From Clostridia bacterium (GTDB lineage Bacteria; Bacillota; Clostridia; Oscillospirales; Butyricicoccaceae), in contig JAFSZV010000042.1 in assembly GCA_017455565.1 (NCBI GenBank), forward strand, positions 1-64,000: a stretch of DNA of 64,000 nucleotides. The letters run 5' to 3'. Positions 46,753 through 57,088 of the stretch are shown piece by piece (the stretch's first letter is position 1; each line of letters begins with the position of its first letter). A program made the translations under genes and the position numbers. The notes below the pieces were generated by a model that ran no database searches, had not been told where the DNA came from, and saw only the letters and a list, made by a program, of their open reading frames with translations.

Positions 46753-47659
46753 AGATTATCTTTCGATCCGTCCGGAGATCCAAAGCGCGCTCAGCGCCGG
46801 AAAGCCCGTCGTGGCGCTTGAATCCACGATCCTTTCCCACGGAATGCCGTATCCGCAGAATCTTGATTTCGGGCGCAGGGTCGAGAAGATCATCCGTGAC
46901 GAGGGCGCTGCTCCCGCCACGATCGCCATATTGGACGGAAAGCTCAAGGTCGGCCTGAACGACGCCGAACTGGAACGCATGTGCCGTGCCGAAGACGTGG
47001 GTAAGGTGAGCCGCCGGGATGTTCCGGTATATCTTGCCACAGGCAAGGCGGGCGCGACCACCGTTGCTACCACCATGCTGATTTCCGAACTGACTGGTAT
47101 CCGCGTATTTGCCACCGGCGGCATCGGCGGCGTCCATCGCGGCGCGGAAACAACAATGGATATTTCCGCCGACCTGCAGGAGTTGGCGCACACCTCGGTG
47201 ACGGTGGTCAGCGCAGGCGTTAAATCCATTCTGGATATCGGACTGACGCTGGAATATCTCGAAACGATGGGCGTTCCTGTTTTGGGCATGCGGACAAAAG
47301 ATTTTCCCGCTTTTTATTGCCGCGAGAGCGGATTTAAGGTGGATTACGCGCTGCGGGACGAAGAGGAAGCGGCGCGCATCATGAAGGCAAAGTGGGACGT
47401 CGGCATGAAGGGCGGCATGATCGTCGCGAATCCGATCCCAGAAGAATATGCCATGGACAGCAAATACATGAACGGCATCATTGCGCAAGCCGTTGCCGAG
47501 GCGAAAGAAAAGGGGATCCGGGGTAAAATGATCACGCCGTTTTTGCTGGCGCGTATCGTAGAACTCACGGGAGGCGAATCGCTGGCATCCAATATTCAAC
47601 TCGCGTTCAACAACGCCCGCTGCGCTTCGCGCATCGCCGTGGCTTACAGCAGGCTGTAA
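46745..47659 (+). CDS. psuG: Pseudouridine-5'-phosphate glycosidase
   Basis: 304 residues, normal length. The family motifs are ALESTILSHGMPYPQN near 22-37, KAGATTVATTMLI near 100, FATGGIGGVHRGAE near 121-134 and SAGVKSILDIGLTLE near 157-171, which holds the catalytic Lys. It splits pseudouridine 5'-phosphate into uracil and ribose 5-phosphate. With psuK it salvages uracil from modified RNA, in keeping with the uracil permease nearby. AAAAGGAG lies upstream of the ATG. Confidence 0.95.
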   Translation: MLKDYLSIRPEIQSALSAGKPVVALESTILSHGMPYPQNLDFGRRVEKIIRDEGAAPATIAILDGKLKVGLNDAELERMCRAEDVGKVSRRDVPVYLATGKAGATTVATTMLISELTGIRVFATGGIGGVHRGAETTMDISADLQELAHTSVTVVSAGVKSILDIGLTLEYLETMGVPVLGMRTKDFPAFYCRESGFKVDYALRDEEEAARIMKAKWDVGMKGGMIVANPIPEEYAMDSKYMNGIIAQAVAEAKEKGIRGKMITPFLLARIVELTGGESLASNIQLAFNNARCASRIAVAYSRL

Positions 47660-47684
47660 GCGATATTCAATACAGAAACTGCAG

Positions 47685-47712
47685 AAATCCGGCTTGCGCC
47701 GGATTTTTTAAA
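47685..47712 (+). terminator. Terminator after psuG
   Basis: AAATCCGGC-ttgc-GCCGGATTT followed by a T tract. Confidence 0.85.
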
Positions 47713-47960
47713 TTTTTCTTAGGACCATATCTGGATCCGTTCGGTTTGTAAGAGGTTAGTTGACGTCAGTTATAAGGCAACACCGCGTAATTCTTAAAAG
47801 CTATGCTGCGTTGCTTTTAAAATAGTTTTTTGATGCAATGGCAAGCTTAAAATGGAAAGCTAAATCACTTTACAGCCTGCATTTTATATTGATAAAACAG
47901 AATTATATTGAAAAACGGGAAGAAAAAAGGTATATTTTTTCTGTTTTCTTAGTAATAATA
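47713..47960. other. AT-rich intergenic stretch without a recognised gene
   Basis: This gap is far richer in A and T than its surroundings. It contains GAGGTTAGTTGACGTCAGTT and GGCAACACCGCGTAATTC, which look like debris of a mobile-element end, but no reading frame, repeat pair or RNA element could be assigned. It separates psuG from the promoter of the giant gene. Confidence 0.4.
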
Positions 47961-47989
47961 TTGAATTATTTTAGCTTTCGTGTTATAAT
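47961..47989 (+). promoter_or_regulatory. Sigma-A promoter of the giant surface-protein gene
   Basis: TTGAAT at 47961-47966 and TATAAT at 47984-47989, spaced 17 bases. It leaves an 80-base leader with a small AGGG/CCCT hairpin before AAAAGGAGG. Confidence 0.75.
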
Positions 47990-48079
47990 TCTGTAAAATG
48001 TATTTCTGCGCGAAGTTCTTGAAGATTATCAGGGTATTCCCTGTTTATATAGAGTAAACTTTGGAAAAGGAGGCTTTTT

Positions 48080-51000
48080 ATGAAGCAGTTTTTTAAAAAG
48101 TCCACCGCGCTTCTTCTGACCTGCTTTATGGTGCTGGGCATGCTCCCCACGGGGATCTTTGCCATCGACATCGGCAGCGAAGCCGACAGGACGCTGACGC
48201 TGGGTGCTGGGCAGAATCCCTATCATGCGGAAGTCCTGGTTTCCGGCTTCGACGGAGAAGAGGGCGTCGCGTCCGCGACCCTCTGGTACAGGGATGGTCC
48301 GTTCCAGCAGAGGGACTTGGCCAATCTTCGCGTCCGGCTGATCAACGGCGACGACGTCTATACCGCGGAAGCGGAAATGGACGAGCTGGAATCGGTGAAG
48401 TTTAACGGCGGTGATTACGTTGTAAAGACCTTCAACAACGGAAGTCCCATCGCCCTGAAGCCCGATCACAGGTTCGTCTTTGAGTATCAGCTGATCGTTG
48501 ATCCTGAAGGCACGTGGCAGGAGGTCGACGGCGATAATGACATCGGCTTTGACTTTGCCGACATCACCGTTGCGCCCGCTGAGATCACCGGCGCCATCCC
48601 GGGCGAAGAGCAGACCATTACGGTCACCACCAACGAGACTGACGACGCGAAGCTGCTCTTCACTTATAACGGCGTAGAAACAGACGGCGCCTTTGAAAAC
48701 GGCGAGGCGACCTTTGCCTTTTCGCCCGTTGCGGCAACCAGAGGTCCCGCCAAGTCGGTTGAGGTCCTGATCTATGATGTGCCTGGAAAGCTGAACAAAA
48801 AGATCACCGTTCCCGTTGCGTTTCTGGACTACAACGTCACCTTCAACATGAACGGTCACGGCGATCAGGTCCCCCAGCAGACTGTGGAAGTCGGCGGGAT
48901 GGCCGCCGAGCCCACGCCCGCTCCCGATGAGGACGGCTGGGATTTCATGGGCTGGTATCGCGACGATCCTGATACCCTGTGGGATTTTAATACGGTCCTG
49001 GATGGCGACCTGACGCTGAACGCGCTGTGGGAGCAGACCGAGATCGCGATGCTTGTATACCCTCAGACAATCGATCCCGCTTATGACGGCGAAGAGTATA
49101 CGATTACCGTCACCCTGACGGAGAGCAACGTGGGCAACGTCCAGTTCGCCTACAACGGCAAAACCGTCCGTGTCCCCGTGGAACCCATCCCCGGCGGCCA
49201 GGGCGAGGCCACGTTTACCTTCACCGCCGTTGAAGGCGCGGACACCGTTACGGTTATCGCTTACAACGTGCCCGAAAGGGCCGACAACGAAGCCACTGTC
49301 GATCTGGTCTTCGACAATGTCTGGACCGTCACCTTTGACATGAACGATCCTACCGGCGAAACGGAGCAGGTTGCTCCGCAGAAGGTCCGGGATCATGGCT
49401 TCGTCACTGAACCCGCCCAGCCCTCCCGGGACGGCTATACCTTTAAATGCTGGCTGGACGAGACCGGCACGCGGTATGAGTTTGACACGCCTGTTGAGTC
49501 CGACCTTGTTCTGACTGCAGACTGGGAACCGGTCCTTGTCACCGTTACCATTGAAGAAGAGGACCATCAGATTACCGCGCTGGATCAGTGGCCGCCCCTT
49601 GCGGATCAGGATCCCGATGCGCCCGGCTACCAGATTTACCAGTACGATACGGTTGAGTTTACGGTCACCCTTCCTGAGGGCTATGATCCCGCCACTCTGA
49701 AGGTCACGGCCAACGGCGTCGCGCTCAATCCCATTGAGATCAACGGCACCGCGTATAAATACAAATATGAGGCCAAGACCGATACCGCGTTCAAGATCAC
49801 GGCCCCCAAGAAGTTCGTTTATACCATCGCCATGTCCGTGGGCGAGCACTATACCGCGGGCATTCTGGATGATATGACGATCTACGGCACCGTGGAGTAT
49901 GGCGACAGCTACCGCTTCACCGTGCGTCCCGACAATGGCAAGAAATATCCCATCAAGGCTGTCTATGTCAACGGCAAGCTGATGGACGGCACCTTCCCCT
50001 CCGCCGTCCAGATGGACTTCACCGTTGAAAACGTCACCGAGAACCAGACCATTCAGGTCGTCATGGGCGAGATGCAGGATTACACTGTCACCTATATCGT
50101 CCGCGACCGCCTGTATATGACCCAGAAGGTCACGCAGGCCGTTTCCGGCGACACCCTGCTGACCCCGCCTGACGCTCCCGTTGTCGAGGGCTATACCTTC
50201 GTCGAGTGGAACACCAGACAGGACGGCACCGGCGACACCTTTGACGCTACTTATGCCATCGCCGGAGACCTGGTGGTCTATGCCCAGCTCGAAGCCATTA
50301 CCGGCGTCATCAAGTACGACATGAACGCCGACGGCGACGCCACCGATCCCGCCGCGCTCCGCGATACGGAGAAGACCTGGGGTCAGGCAGTCCAGCTGGA
50401 TACCACCGTTCCTACCCGCGAAGGCTACGACTTTAAGGGCTGGGCCACCAGTGCCGACGGCCCTGTGGTCTATCAGCCCGGTGACACTTATTCCACTGAG
50501 ATCGAGGGCGACAGCGTCACGCTGTATGCCGTCTGGGAGGCTCAGACCTTTACGGTCGAGACCAACAGCGGCACTGGTTTCACCGTCGATTCTTATGAAA
50601 AGGCCGTGAATTACGACGGCAGCGTCACCATCACCTTCCACGCGGACGAGGGTTACCGTGAGTTCCTGCCCACCGTCAGCATCAGCCCCGACGCGGGTTA
50701 CACCTCTGATTGGGATGTTAATGCTGAACCCGCTGAGGACGGAACTTATACCATCACCCTGAGCAACGTCAAGACCGACATTTACGTTTCCATCAACGTC
50801 ACCAAAAACGAGACCTACACGGTCACGTTCTACACCGCGTTGCAGGATGATCCCATCGTCACCGAGATCTATCAGACGCAGGAAGTGGAGTATAACAAGT
50901 GCGCCACCCAGCCCGCCGCCCCCGTGATCGAAGGCTACACCTTTATGGGCTGGTTCACGTCTGAGAACGCCGATCCCGAGACCGATACGCCGTATGATTT

Positions 51001-54000
51001 CACCGCTCCCGTTACCGGCGTTCTGGATCTCTATGCCATCATGGAGCCCATCGTTCTGACCGTCACCCTGCCCGACATTTCTGACGGCTGGACCATTGAT
51101 CCCGCGACCGGGGACCACGATGTGGCTTACGGTGAGAACTTCACGTTCACTATCACCGTTGCCGAGGGCTTCGACGCCTCCAATATGATGGTCGCCTCCA
51201 ACGGCATGGCACTAACCCCCGTTGAGACCAATGCCGATGCCCAGGGCGAATCCACCTGCACGTTCACCATCTACAATATCAAGGAAAACCAGACTGTTAC
51301 CGTTGTGAACGTCGTCCGCCGGACCATTACCATTACTTATATTGATAATGGCGGCGAAGGCGGCCCCGGTCAGGAAGTCGTCAACTACTATGTTGACGGC
51401 CGCGACGACAACGGCTACATCTCCATGGTTGAACCTTCCCGCGTCGGCTACACGTTCGCCGGCTGGGCTCTCACCAATGACGCGCAGCCCGGCGACGCAG
51501 GCATCTATTTCCCCGGCGATGTTGCCGACTTCACCGCCGACACCACCCTCTATGCCGTTTGGGAAGCAAAGTCGACGACCATCATGCTGACTGCCGACGT
51601 AGACGAGCAGTATGAGGGTAAGGACATCGTCCTGACTGCCGAGGTCAATTCTGATGATCTTGCCACCATCAGCTCCGGCACCGTGATTTTCTATCGCATC
51701 AGCCGCGACGGGCTGGATGATCCGTATGCCAACAGCGAGCGTATCGGCACCGCCACCGTCGCCGCCAATCTGGCCATCATTACCGTTCAGGCCACCGATT
51801 GGATCTTTGCCGACATGGCGGAGAACAACAACTACGATTGCATCTGGGCCGAGTTCATCCCCGATGAGGGCGACGGTTACAGCGCCTGCGACACGCTTGG
51901 CCTGAATGCTAACGAGTATGCGGAAGTAAGAGTCCTGTCCACCGCCATCACCTGGGAGCTGGGCAGCAACGACGGCGATCTGGCTGAAAACGCCAATGTC
52001 CTCACCATCACCGATGAGGAGGGTAATTCTGTGGACAGCATGGTAGCCGGCCACCAGTACACACTGACCCTGCCCGCTGTTTACGCGCTGGACAATTACA
52101 AGATGCTGGAAGCCGACACCGACTACACCGTTGAGTGGCAGTATCTGGCGCCCACCGGCGACTGGGCCACTTACACCGACGGCGCTGCCGGCGGCACCTG
52201 CACCGTCTATCCCGAGTATTCCCAGTATTCCTTCCGCGCCAAGGTCACGCCGCTTGCCGGCGCCACCACCGAGTATCTGAAGGCCGCCAAGTACAACGAG
52301 GACAACGATCCCGAGGTCTATACCGAGATCGTTCCCGACGAGTATGCTGCCTTCCTGCTCACCAAGGCGACCGAGAAGACCGAGAAGGAAGACGTCAATG
52401 TCACCGTTACCATCGTTGACAAGATCACCTCTACCGAGGATGTGGACGTCTACCAGCTGGATAAGCTCACCATCTACGCCGAAGTGGCTCCCGCCGGCGA
52501 GTCCGCCGAGATCCCCGACGGCACCGTTACCTTCTACTATCTCAGCGAAGACGGCGAATATATCAAGATCGGCGCCGCCGAGTTGGAGAAGAAGGACGGC
52601 ATCATGAAGGCTGAGATTACCACCACGGCACTTCCCGTTGCCAAGGAGACCAACACCAAGCTCGACGTCAGCGTAACCGCTGTCTACGAGGGCAACAAGT
52701 CCTTCAACGCCAGCGCCGCCTATGACGAAGAGACAAAGGCCATCACCGTTGCTGACGAGTACACCGGCGAAACCACCGATGCCACCGTCACCGTCTGGTC
52801 CTCTGTCATCTACGTCAACGAGGATGTGGAAAACGTCGCAGACTTCTTTGATCCCACCGATGACAACGGTATCGTCATCGGCGTCGACGGCGGCGCCGTC
52901 CTCGCCAACGAGACCAGCGTCACCCTGATGATCAGCGACATCTACACGTTGGATCATCCCGAGCTGGATAAGCTGAAATACGGTGTGGACTACGAAGTCA
53001 AGTGGCAGATTCTGAACAACTTTGCCGCTTACGAGGATAACCTCGCGGGCGCGCCCTGGGAGGATCTGGATGCCACCGGCCTGAGCTGCAAGCTCAATCC
53101 TGTGAAGCAGGGCAGCGCCTACCGTGCTGTCGTGACTGCTCTGGAGAGCGTTCCCACCATGGGTTCCTACTCTGAGTTCGCACAGGATATTTCCGGCCGC
53201 CGCGTCTATTACTCCAACATTCTGGTGGCAGCCGACGGCGACACCACGCTCACCGTCACGATCAACACCAGCAACACCGACGAAGGCTATGAAGGCATCG
53301 TGGAGGGTGAGACCGTCAAGATCCACACTTACGCTGCCGGCGCTTCCGGCGCCACGCCCGTCAGCCAGATCACCGCTGCAGTCGAGAAGGACGGCGAGGA
53401 AGTCTGGACCGAGACAAAGACCGACGTCAACGGCTATACCTTCTTTGAGTGGCCCACTGAGGAGCCCGGCTTCTACACCCTGATTGTCACCGCCGAGCCT
53501 CAGAACGGTTACGAACCCATTACCATTATCCGCAACCTGATCGTCCGCGACGATGATTACAGCTTCGACGTCATCGAAGACACCTTTGTTTACGATGGCA
53601 AGCTCCAGGGTCTGGATGTGGAAGCCACCGATATGTGCGACGACTTCGACGCCATGGCGCAGGCTGAGTGGTACGTGCTGTACTACGATGCCGACGGCAA
53701 CATGGTCGAGCCCACGCAGGCCGGCGAGTACAAGGCTGTCGTCAAGCTGGCTGCTTCCGCTCACTGGACCGAGAAGACTCTGGAAGCCACGCTGACCATT
53801 GAGCAGCGCAAGGTCTCCGTTGAGGATCTGGTCGCTCAGGCCAAGGTCTACGACGGCACCACCGATGCCAACCTGGTGGAAGTCGTTCTGGCCGACGCCA
53901 AGACCGACGAGACTACCGGTCTGCCCAATGAGGACACCGGCGTCATCAACGGCGACAGCATCTATGCCACCGGTAAGGGCGTTCTGAGCAGCGCCGACGC

Positions 54001-57000
54001 CGGCGAGCAGACGCTTTCTGTCACCGACGTGGTCCTGGGCGGCGACGACGCCGACAACTACGTGATCGACGATACTTCCTACACCGAGAAGATCATCGTC
54101 CAGCGCAGCCAGGTCAAGGGCGCCATCGCTCCCTCCACCTATCAGTTCACCGGCGACGACCTCACCGTTCCCGCTGAGGAGATCTACCTGATCGATCAGC
54201 AGGGCTTCGAGATCGCGGCTGAGAACTACGAAGTCACCTATTATTATCACCACGGCGAAGGCGTTGAAAAGGTCGATGCCATGAACAAGCTGGGCATGTA
54301 CACCGTCATCGCCAGACCCGACCAGGATAACTACAAGGGCGGCGCTGTCCAGACCATCTATGTGGTCGAGGGCGAAGGCACCGCGGCTGATGTGGACAAG
54401 AGCGCCGTCAGCGCGCTGATCACCATCAACGATACCGTTGAGCTGTTCAGCGACGAGCTGAAGGGCGTTTCCGCCACCGCCACCACCGGCGAGATCGACA
54501 AGATCGAGTATCACGACGGCAGCTGGACCACCACTGTTCCCGCCAAGGCCGGTCGTTATCTGGTCAAGGTCACTGCCTCTACCGACGACGTGGCCTACGG
54601 CATCTACACCATTGTGAAGGCGCATCCCGTTCTGACGCTGTCTGCTGAGGATATGGAATATGATTCCGCCCGGTACGATGGTGAGATCACGTTCGTCAAC
54701 GAAAGCGACAACAGCGCCGAGGTTTACGGCACTGCTGCCGGCGACCACATCCGCGGCGCGGCTTACGAGGCTCCCACCGAAGTCGGTCAGTACATCGTCA
54801 CGGCCCACGTGGGCGAGACCGAGAACTACACTTCTCACGAGGTGAGCGCTCCCTTCGCCATCACGCCCAAGGCCCTGACCATCACGGCCGACAGCTGGCA
54901 GCGCCGCCAGTATGGCGCGTTCCCGGATATGACCGCCACCTTTGAGGGTCTGGCTACCGAAGGCGTTGCTCCCGACACCTCGCTGCGCGACGTCCAGATC
55001 CAGCCCGAGTTCATCTTCAACACCTATGAGAACGTTGACATGACCACGGTCGGCACCTTTGTGGTGGAACCCATCTCCGCGCTGGCTTCCAACTATGCCA
55101 TCACCTATGTTAACGGTCAGTACACCGTCACCGATATGAGCAATCCTCCCAAGCCCGAGCTTGCGATCCACGGTATGATCGACAACGGAACGGGTGAAGA
55201 GATCGCTTACTACGGCGACGAAATCCAGCTCTACGCCTATGGCAACATGATGAACGGCGTGGAGAACAACTCCAGCGTTTATGCCTGGGAGATCGTCAGC
55301 GGCCCCGCTTCCATCAACGATCAGGGCCTGATGACCATGGATCAGGATCTCAGCGCGGACAATGAAGTCACCGTCAAGCTGACCCGCGGCACCGGCGCCG
55401 AGGCCATCAGTACCACCCTGACCTTCACCGTCTTGAAGAAGGAGATCAAGGTCACCGTTCCCGCCTATGATCTGGTGTTCAATGGCGAAGAACAGAGCTA
55501 TGACGACACCCTGCCTTATGCTTCCGAAGGCGATGCCGAAGTGGAGATCCTGGACGGCACTGCCCGGACGGATATCGGCACCAACATCGTTTCGGCGCAG
55601 GTTGCTGAGACCGAGGACAACTACCAGTCCGAGGTCTACTGCGGTCCCTTCACCATCAATGACAAGGAAGTCACCGTGAAGCCCGAAAAGCCCGACACCG
55701 TCACCTACGGTGATCTGGTTGTGTATCCCGATCCCAAGTACACCGAAGAAGGCACCGTTAACGGCATCGACGCACTCACCGACGCCGAGGTGGTTTCCGT
55801 GGCCGACGTGTACAACAATCTCGATGTGGCCTACTGGTACGAGATCCTGCTGGCCGGCAGAGAGAACATGAACTACAACGTCAAGTACGTGACCGCCAAC
55901 GACGCTGAGAGCGTTGAGATCGAAGAACTCGACTTGACCGTGACCCTCGGCTCCCACAAGGATACCGAAGGCATCACCAACGGCTCTCTCGATCCTGAGC
56001 CTGCCTATCCCGAGAACGGCGCCGAAGTCGCCGCGCTCAACTTCGAGCAGAACGGCTTCCGGATGTACGGCGAACCTAACCGCGTGATGGATTATGTGAT
56101 TGAGGCGCTCATCGAGGGCGATTCCGAGGCCGATCTGGTTGAGCTGCTGAACAAGCTGGTCATCTTCGAGAAGTTGATCGACGCCGACGCCAACATCAAG
56201 TACACCGATCCCATGACCGATCCTACCACCGCGACTTACGACCAGTACATGGAAGGCGTCACGGAGGATTATGAGATCGCTGACGGCGGCATCGACTTCG
56301 TCAACTACAATGTCGACGTGATCTCCGGCGCTCAGAATATCTATCAGCGGCCCGTCACCCTGCGCGGTCCCGATGAGGAGAATCCCAATGAAGTATCCCT
56401 CTTCATCAACGACCTGCAGGATGAAGAGAGCCTGCTGGCTGCTCTGGAGGCGGTCCTGGTTGCTGAGAAGTACACCGACGCCAACGGCAACGAAGTCGGC
56501 GGCCTTGCCACCCTGCTGAAGCATACCATCGCGGATCTGGATCTCCAGATCGTCTGCGAGCCCGCGCTGGCTGACATCACTGACGACACCGAGACCGTTA
56601 CGGTCACCATCACGGTCGGCAATCCCAACTACTGGATGGAGCCCGCTTTCGTGCTCACCGTCAACATCCTCCGCGACTACTACAGAGTTGACTACGTCAG
56701 CTTTGGCCGCACTTCCGCTACCATTACGCTGACCCATGTCTATCCCGACGGCACCGAAGTGAGGGAGTGGCTGCCCGGCGACAGCAAGGGCAAGGTCAGC
56801 CAGTCGCTGAAGTACGTCATCTACGCCTACGACGAGGAGAGCGAAGATCAGTCCTATGACCACTATAAGGAGATCACCCCGCTGTATGAGTACACCATGA
56901 AGGCCGGCACGCAGCAGGGCAGATACACCGTTTCCTACAAGCGGCTGCCCGCCGGCAAGTACAAGACCTTCGCCGTCGCTGAGGGCTACACCCTGATCGG

Positions 57001-57010
57001 CGCAAACTGA
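48080..57010 (+). CDS. Giant secreted repeat protein with InlB-type and MBG/YDG-type domains
   Basis: 2976 residues. A signal peptide (about 1-28, ending GIFA) is followed by a beta-rich region to about 250. Six InlB B-repeat-like units lie at about 251-317, 414-484, 668-741, 742-821, 912-989 and 1081-1163, each with a GYTFxGW-like core and an ALWE/AVWEA-like end. Long Ig-like stretches follow, then YDG/MBG-type domains near 1910-2007 (KVYDGTTDANLVEVVL), 2262-2353 and 2455 onward. No LPXTG, SLH or membrane anchor is seen at the end (YTLIGAN). Codons end mainly in C or G and the ribosome site is strong, suggesting high expression. An SLH-domain gene lies 78 bases downstream. Likely a surface or matrix protein; ligand unknown. 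Confidence 0.88.
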   Translation: MKQFFKKSTALLLTCFMVLGMLPTGIFAIDIGSEADRTLTLGAGQNPYHAEVLVSGFDGEEGVASATLWYRDGPFQQRDLANLRVRLINGDDVYTAEAEMDELESVKFNGGDYVVKTFNNGSPIALKPDHRFVFEYQLIVDPEGTWQEVDGDNDIGFDFADITVAPAEITGAIPGEEQTITVTTNETDDAKLLFTYNGVETDGAFENGEATFAFSPVAATRGPAKSVEVLIYDVPGKLNKKITVPVAFLDYNVTFNMNGHGDQVPQQTVEVGGMAAEPTPAPDEDGWDFMGWYRDDPDTLWDFNTVLDGDLTLNALWEQTEIAMLVYPQTIDPAYDGEEYTITVTLTESNVGNVQFAYNGKTVRVPVEPIPGGQGEATFTFTAVEGADTVTVIAYNVPERADNEATVDLVFDNVWTVTFDMNDPTGETEQVAPQKVRDHGFVTEPAQPSRDGYTFKCWLDETGTRYEFDTPVESDLVLTADWEPVLVTVTIEEEDHQITALDQWPPLADQDPDAPGYQIYQYDTVEFTVTLPEGYDPATLKVTANGVALNPIEINGTAYKYKYEAKTDTAFKITAPKKFVYTIAMSVGEHYTAGILDDMTIYGTVEYGDSYRFTVRPDNGKKYPIKAVYVNGKLMDGTFPSAVQMDFTVENVTENQTIQVVMGEMQDYTVTYIVRDRLYMTQKVTQAVSGDTLLTPPDAPVVEGYTFVEWNTRQDGTGDTFDATYAIAGDLVVYAQLEAITGVIKYDMNADGDATDPAALRDTEKTWGQAVQLDTTVPTREGYDFKGWATSADGPVVYQPGDTYSTEIEGDSVTLYAVWEAQTFTVETNSGTGFTVDSYEKAVNYDGSVTITFHADEGYREFLPTVSISPDAGYTSDWDVNAEPAEDGTYTITLSNVKTDIYVSINVTKNETYTVTFYTALQDDPIVTEIYQTQEVEYNKCATQPAAPVIEGYTFMGWFTSENADPETDTPYDFTAPVTGVLDLYAIMEPIVLTVTLPDISDGWTIDPATGDHDVAYGENFTFTITVAEGFDASNMMVASNGMALTPVETNADAQGESTCTFTIYNIKENQTVTVVNVVRRTITITYIDNGGEGGPGQEVVNYYVDGRDDNGYISMVEPSRVGYTFAGWALTNDAQPGDAGIYFPGDVADFTADTTLYAVWEAKSTTIMLTADVDEQYEGKDIVLTAEVNSDDLATISSGTVIFYRISRDGLDDPYANSERIGTATVAANLAIITVQATDWIFADMAENNNYDCIWAEFIPDEGDGYSACDTLGLNANEYAEVRVLSTAITWELGSNDGDLAENANVLTITDEEGNSVDSMVAGHQYTLTLPAVYALDNYKMLEADTDYTVEWQYLAPTGDWATYTDGAAGGTCTVYPEYSQYSFRAKVTPLAGATTEYLKAAKYNEDNDPEVYTEIVPDEYAAFLLTKATEKTEKEDVNVTVTIVDKITSTEDVDVYQLDKLTIYAEVAPAGESAEIPDGTVTFYYLSEDGEYIKIGAAELEKKDGIMKAEITTTALPVAKETNTKLDVSVTAVYEGNKSFNASAAYDEETKAITVADEYTGETTDATVTVWSSVIYVNEDVENVADFFDPTDDNGIVIGVDGGAVLANETSVTLMISDIYTLDHPELDKLKYGVDYEVKWQILNNFAAYEDNLAGAPWEDLDATGLSCKLNPVKQGSAYRAVVTALESVPTMGSYSEFAQDISGRRVYYSNILVAADGDTTLTVTINTSNTDEGYEGIVEGETVKIHTYAAGASGATPVSQITAAVEKDGEEVWTETKTDVNGYTFFEWPTEEPGFYTLIVTAEPQNGYEPITIIRNLIVRDDDYSFDVIEDTFVYDGKLQGLDVEATDMCDDFDAMAQAEWYVLYYDADGNMVEPTQAGEYKAVVKLAASAHWTEKTLEATLTIEQRKVSVEDLVAQAKVYDGTTDANLVEVVLADAKTDETTGLPNEDTGVINGDSIYATGKGVLSSADAGEQTLSVTDVVLGGDDADNYVIDDTSYTEKIIVQRSQVKGAIAPSTYQFTGDDLTVPAEEIYLIDQQGFEIAAENYEVTYYYHHGEGVEKVDAMNKLGMYTVIARPDQDNYKGGAVQTIYVVEGEGTAADVDKSAVSALITINDTVELFSDELKGVSATATTGEIDKIEYHDGSWTTTVPAKAGRYLVKVTASTDDVAYGIYTIVKAHPVLTLSAEDMEYDSARYDGEITFVNESDNSAEVYGTAAGDHIRGAAYEAPTEVGQYIVTAHVGETENYTSHEVSAPFAITPKALTITADSWQRRQYGAFPDMTATFEGLATEGVAPDTSLRDVQIQPEFIFNTYENVDMTTVGTFVVEPISALASNYAITYVNGQYTVTDMSNPPKPELAIHGMIDNGTGEEIAYYGDEIQLYAYGNMMNGVENNSSVYAWEIVSGPASINDQGLMTMDQDLSADNEVTVKLTRGTGAEAISTTLTFTVLKKEIKVTVPAYDLVFNGEEQSYDDTLPYASEGDAEVEILDGTARTDIGTNIVSAQVAETEDNYQSEVYCGPFTINDKEVTVKPEKPDTVTYGDLVVYPDPKYTEEGTVNGIDALTDAEVVSVADVYNNLDVAYWYEILLAGRENMNYNVKYVTANDAESVEIEELDLTVTLGSHKDTEGITNGSLDPEPAYPENGAEVAALNFEQNGFRMYGEPNRVMDYVIEALIEGDSEADLVELLNKLVIFEKLIDADANIKYTDPMTDPTTATYDQYMEGVTEDYEIADGGIDFVNYNVDVISGAQNIYQRPVTLRGPDEENPNEVSLFINDLQDEESLLAALEAVLVAEKYTDANGNEVGGLATLLKHTIADLDLQIVCEPALADITDDTETVTVTITVGNPNYWMEPAFVLTVNILRDYYRVDYVSFGRTSATITLTHVYPDGTEVREWLPGDSKGKVSQSLKYVIYAYDEESEDQSYDHYKEITPLYEYTMKAGTQQGRYTVSYKRLPAGKYKTFAVAEGYTLIGAN

Positions 57011-57022
57011 TTTTCAAAAGGC

Positions 57023-57054
57023 TCCCTGTCCCGCTCTTGCGAGCGGGACAGGGA
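57023..57054 (+). other. Strong hairpin without T tract between the giant and SLH genes
   Basis: TCCCTGTCCCGCTC-ttgc-GAGCGGGACAGGGA, a perfect 14-bp stem. It ends 20 bases before the downstream ribosome site. It may be an RNA processing or stability element that sets different levels of the two proteins, or a weak terminator. Confidence 0.6.
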
Positions 57055-57088
57055 AGATGCAGCAATGAGTTAGAAGGAGGATTTGCTT

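Noticed and set aside
48029-56863. Two very long open frames (1029 and 1883 codons) on the minus strand opposite the giant gene
   Set aside because: They arise because the plus-strand gene avoids codons that would create stops on the other strand. The translations are low-complexity G/V/D/I-rich strings without domains, and the plus-strand gene has signal peptide, repeats, promoter and ribosome site.
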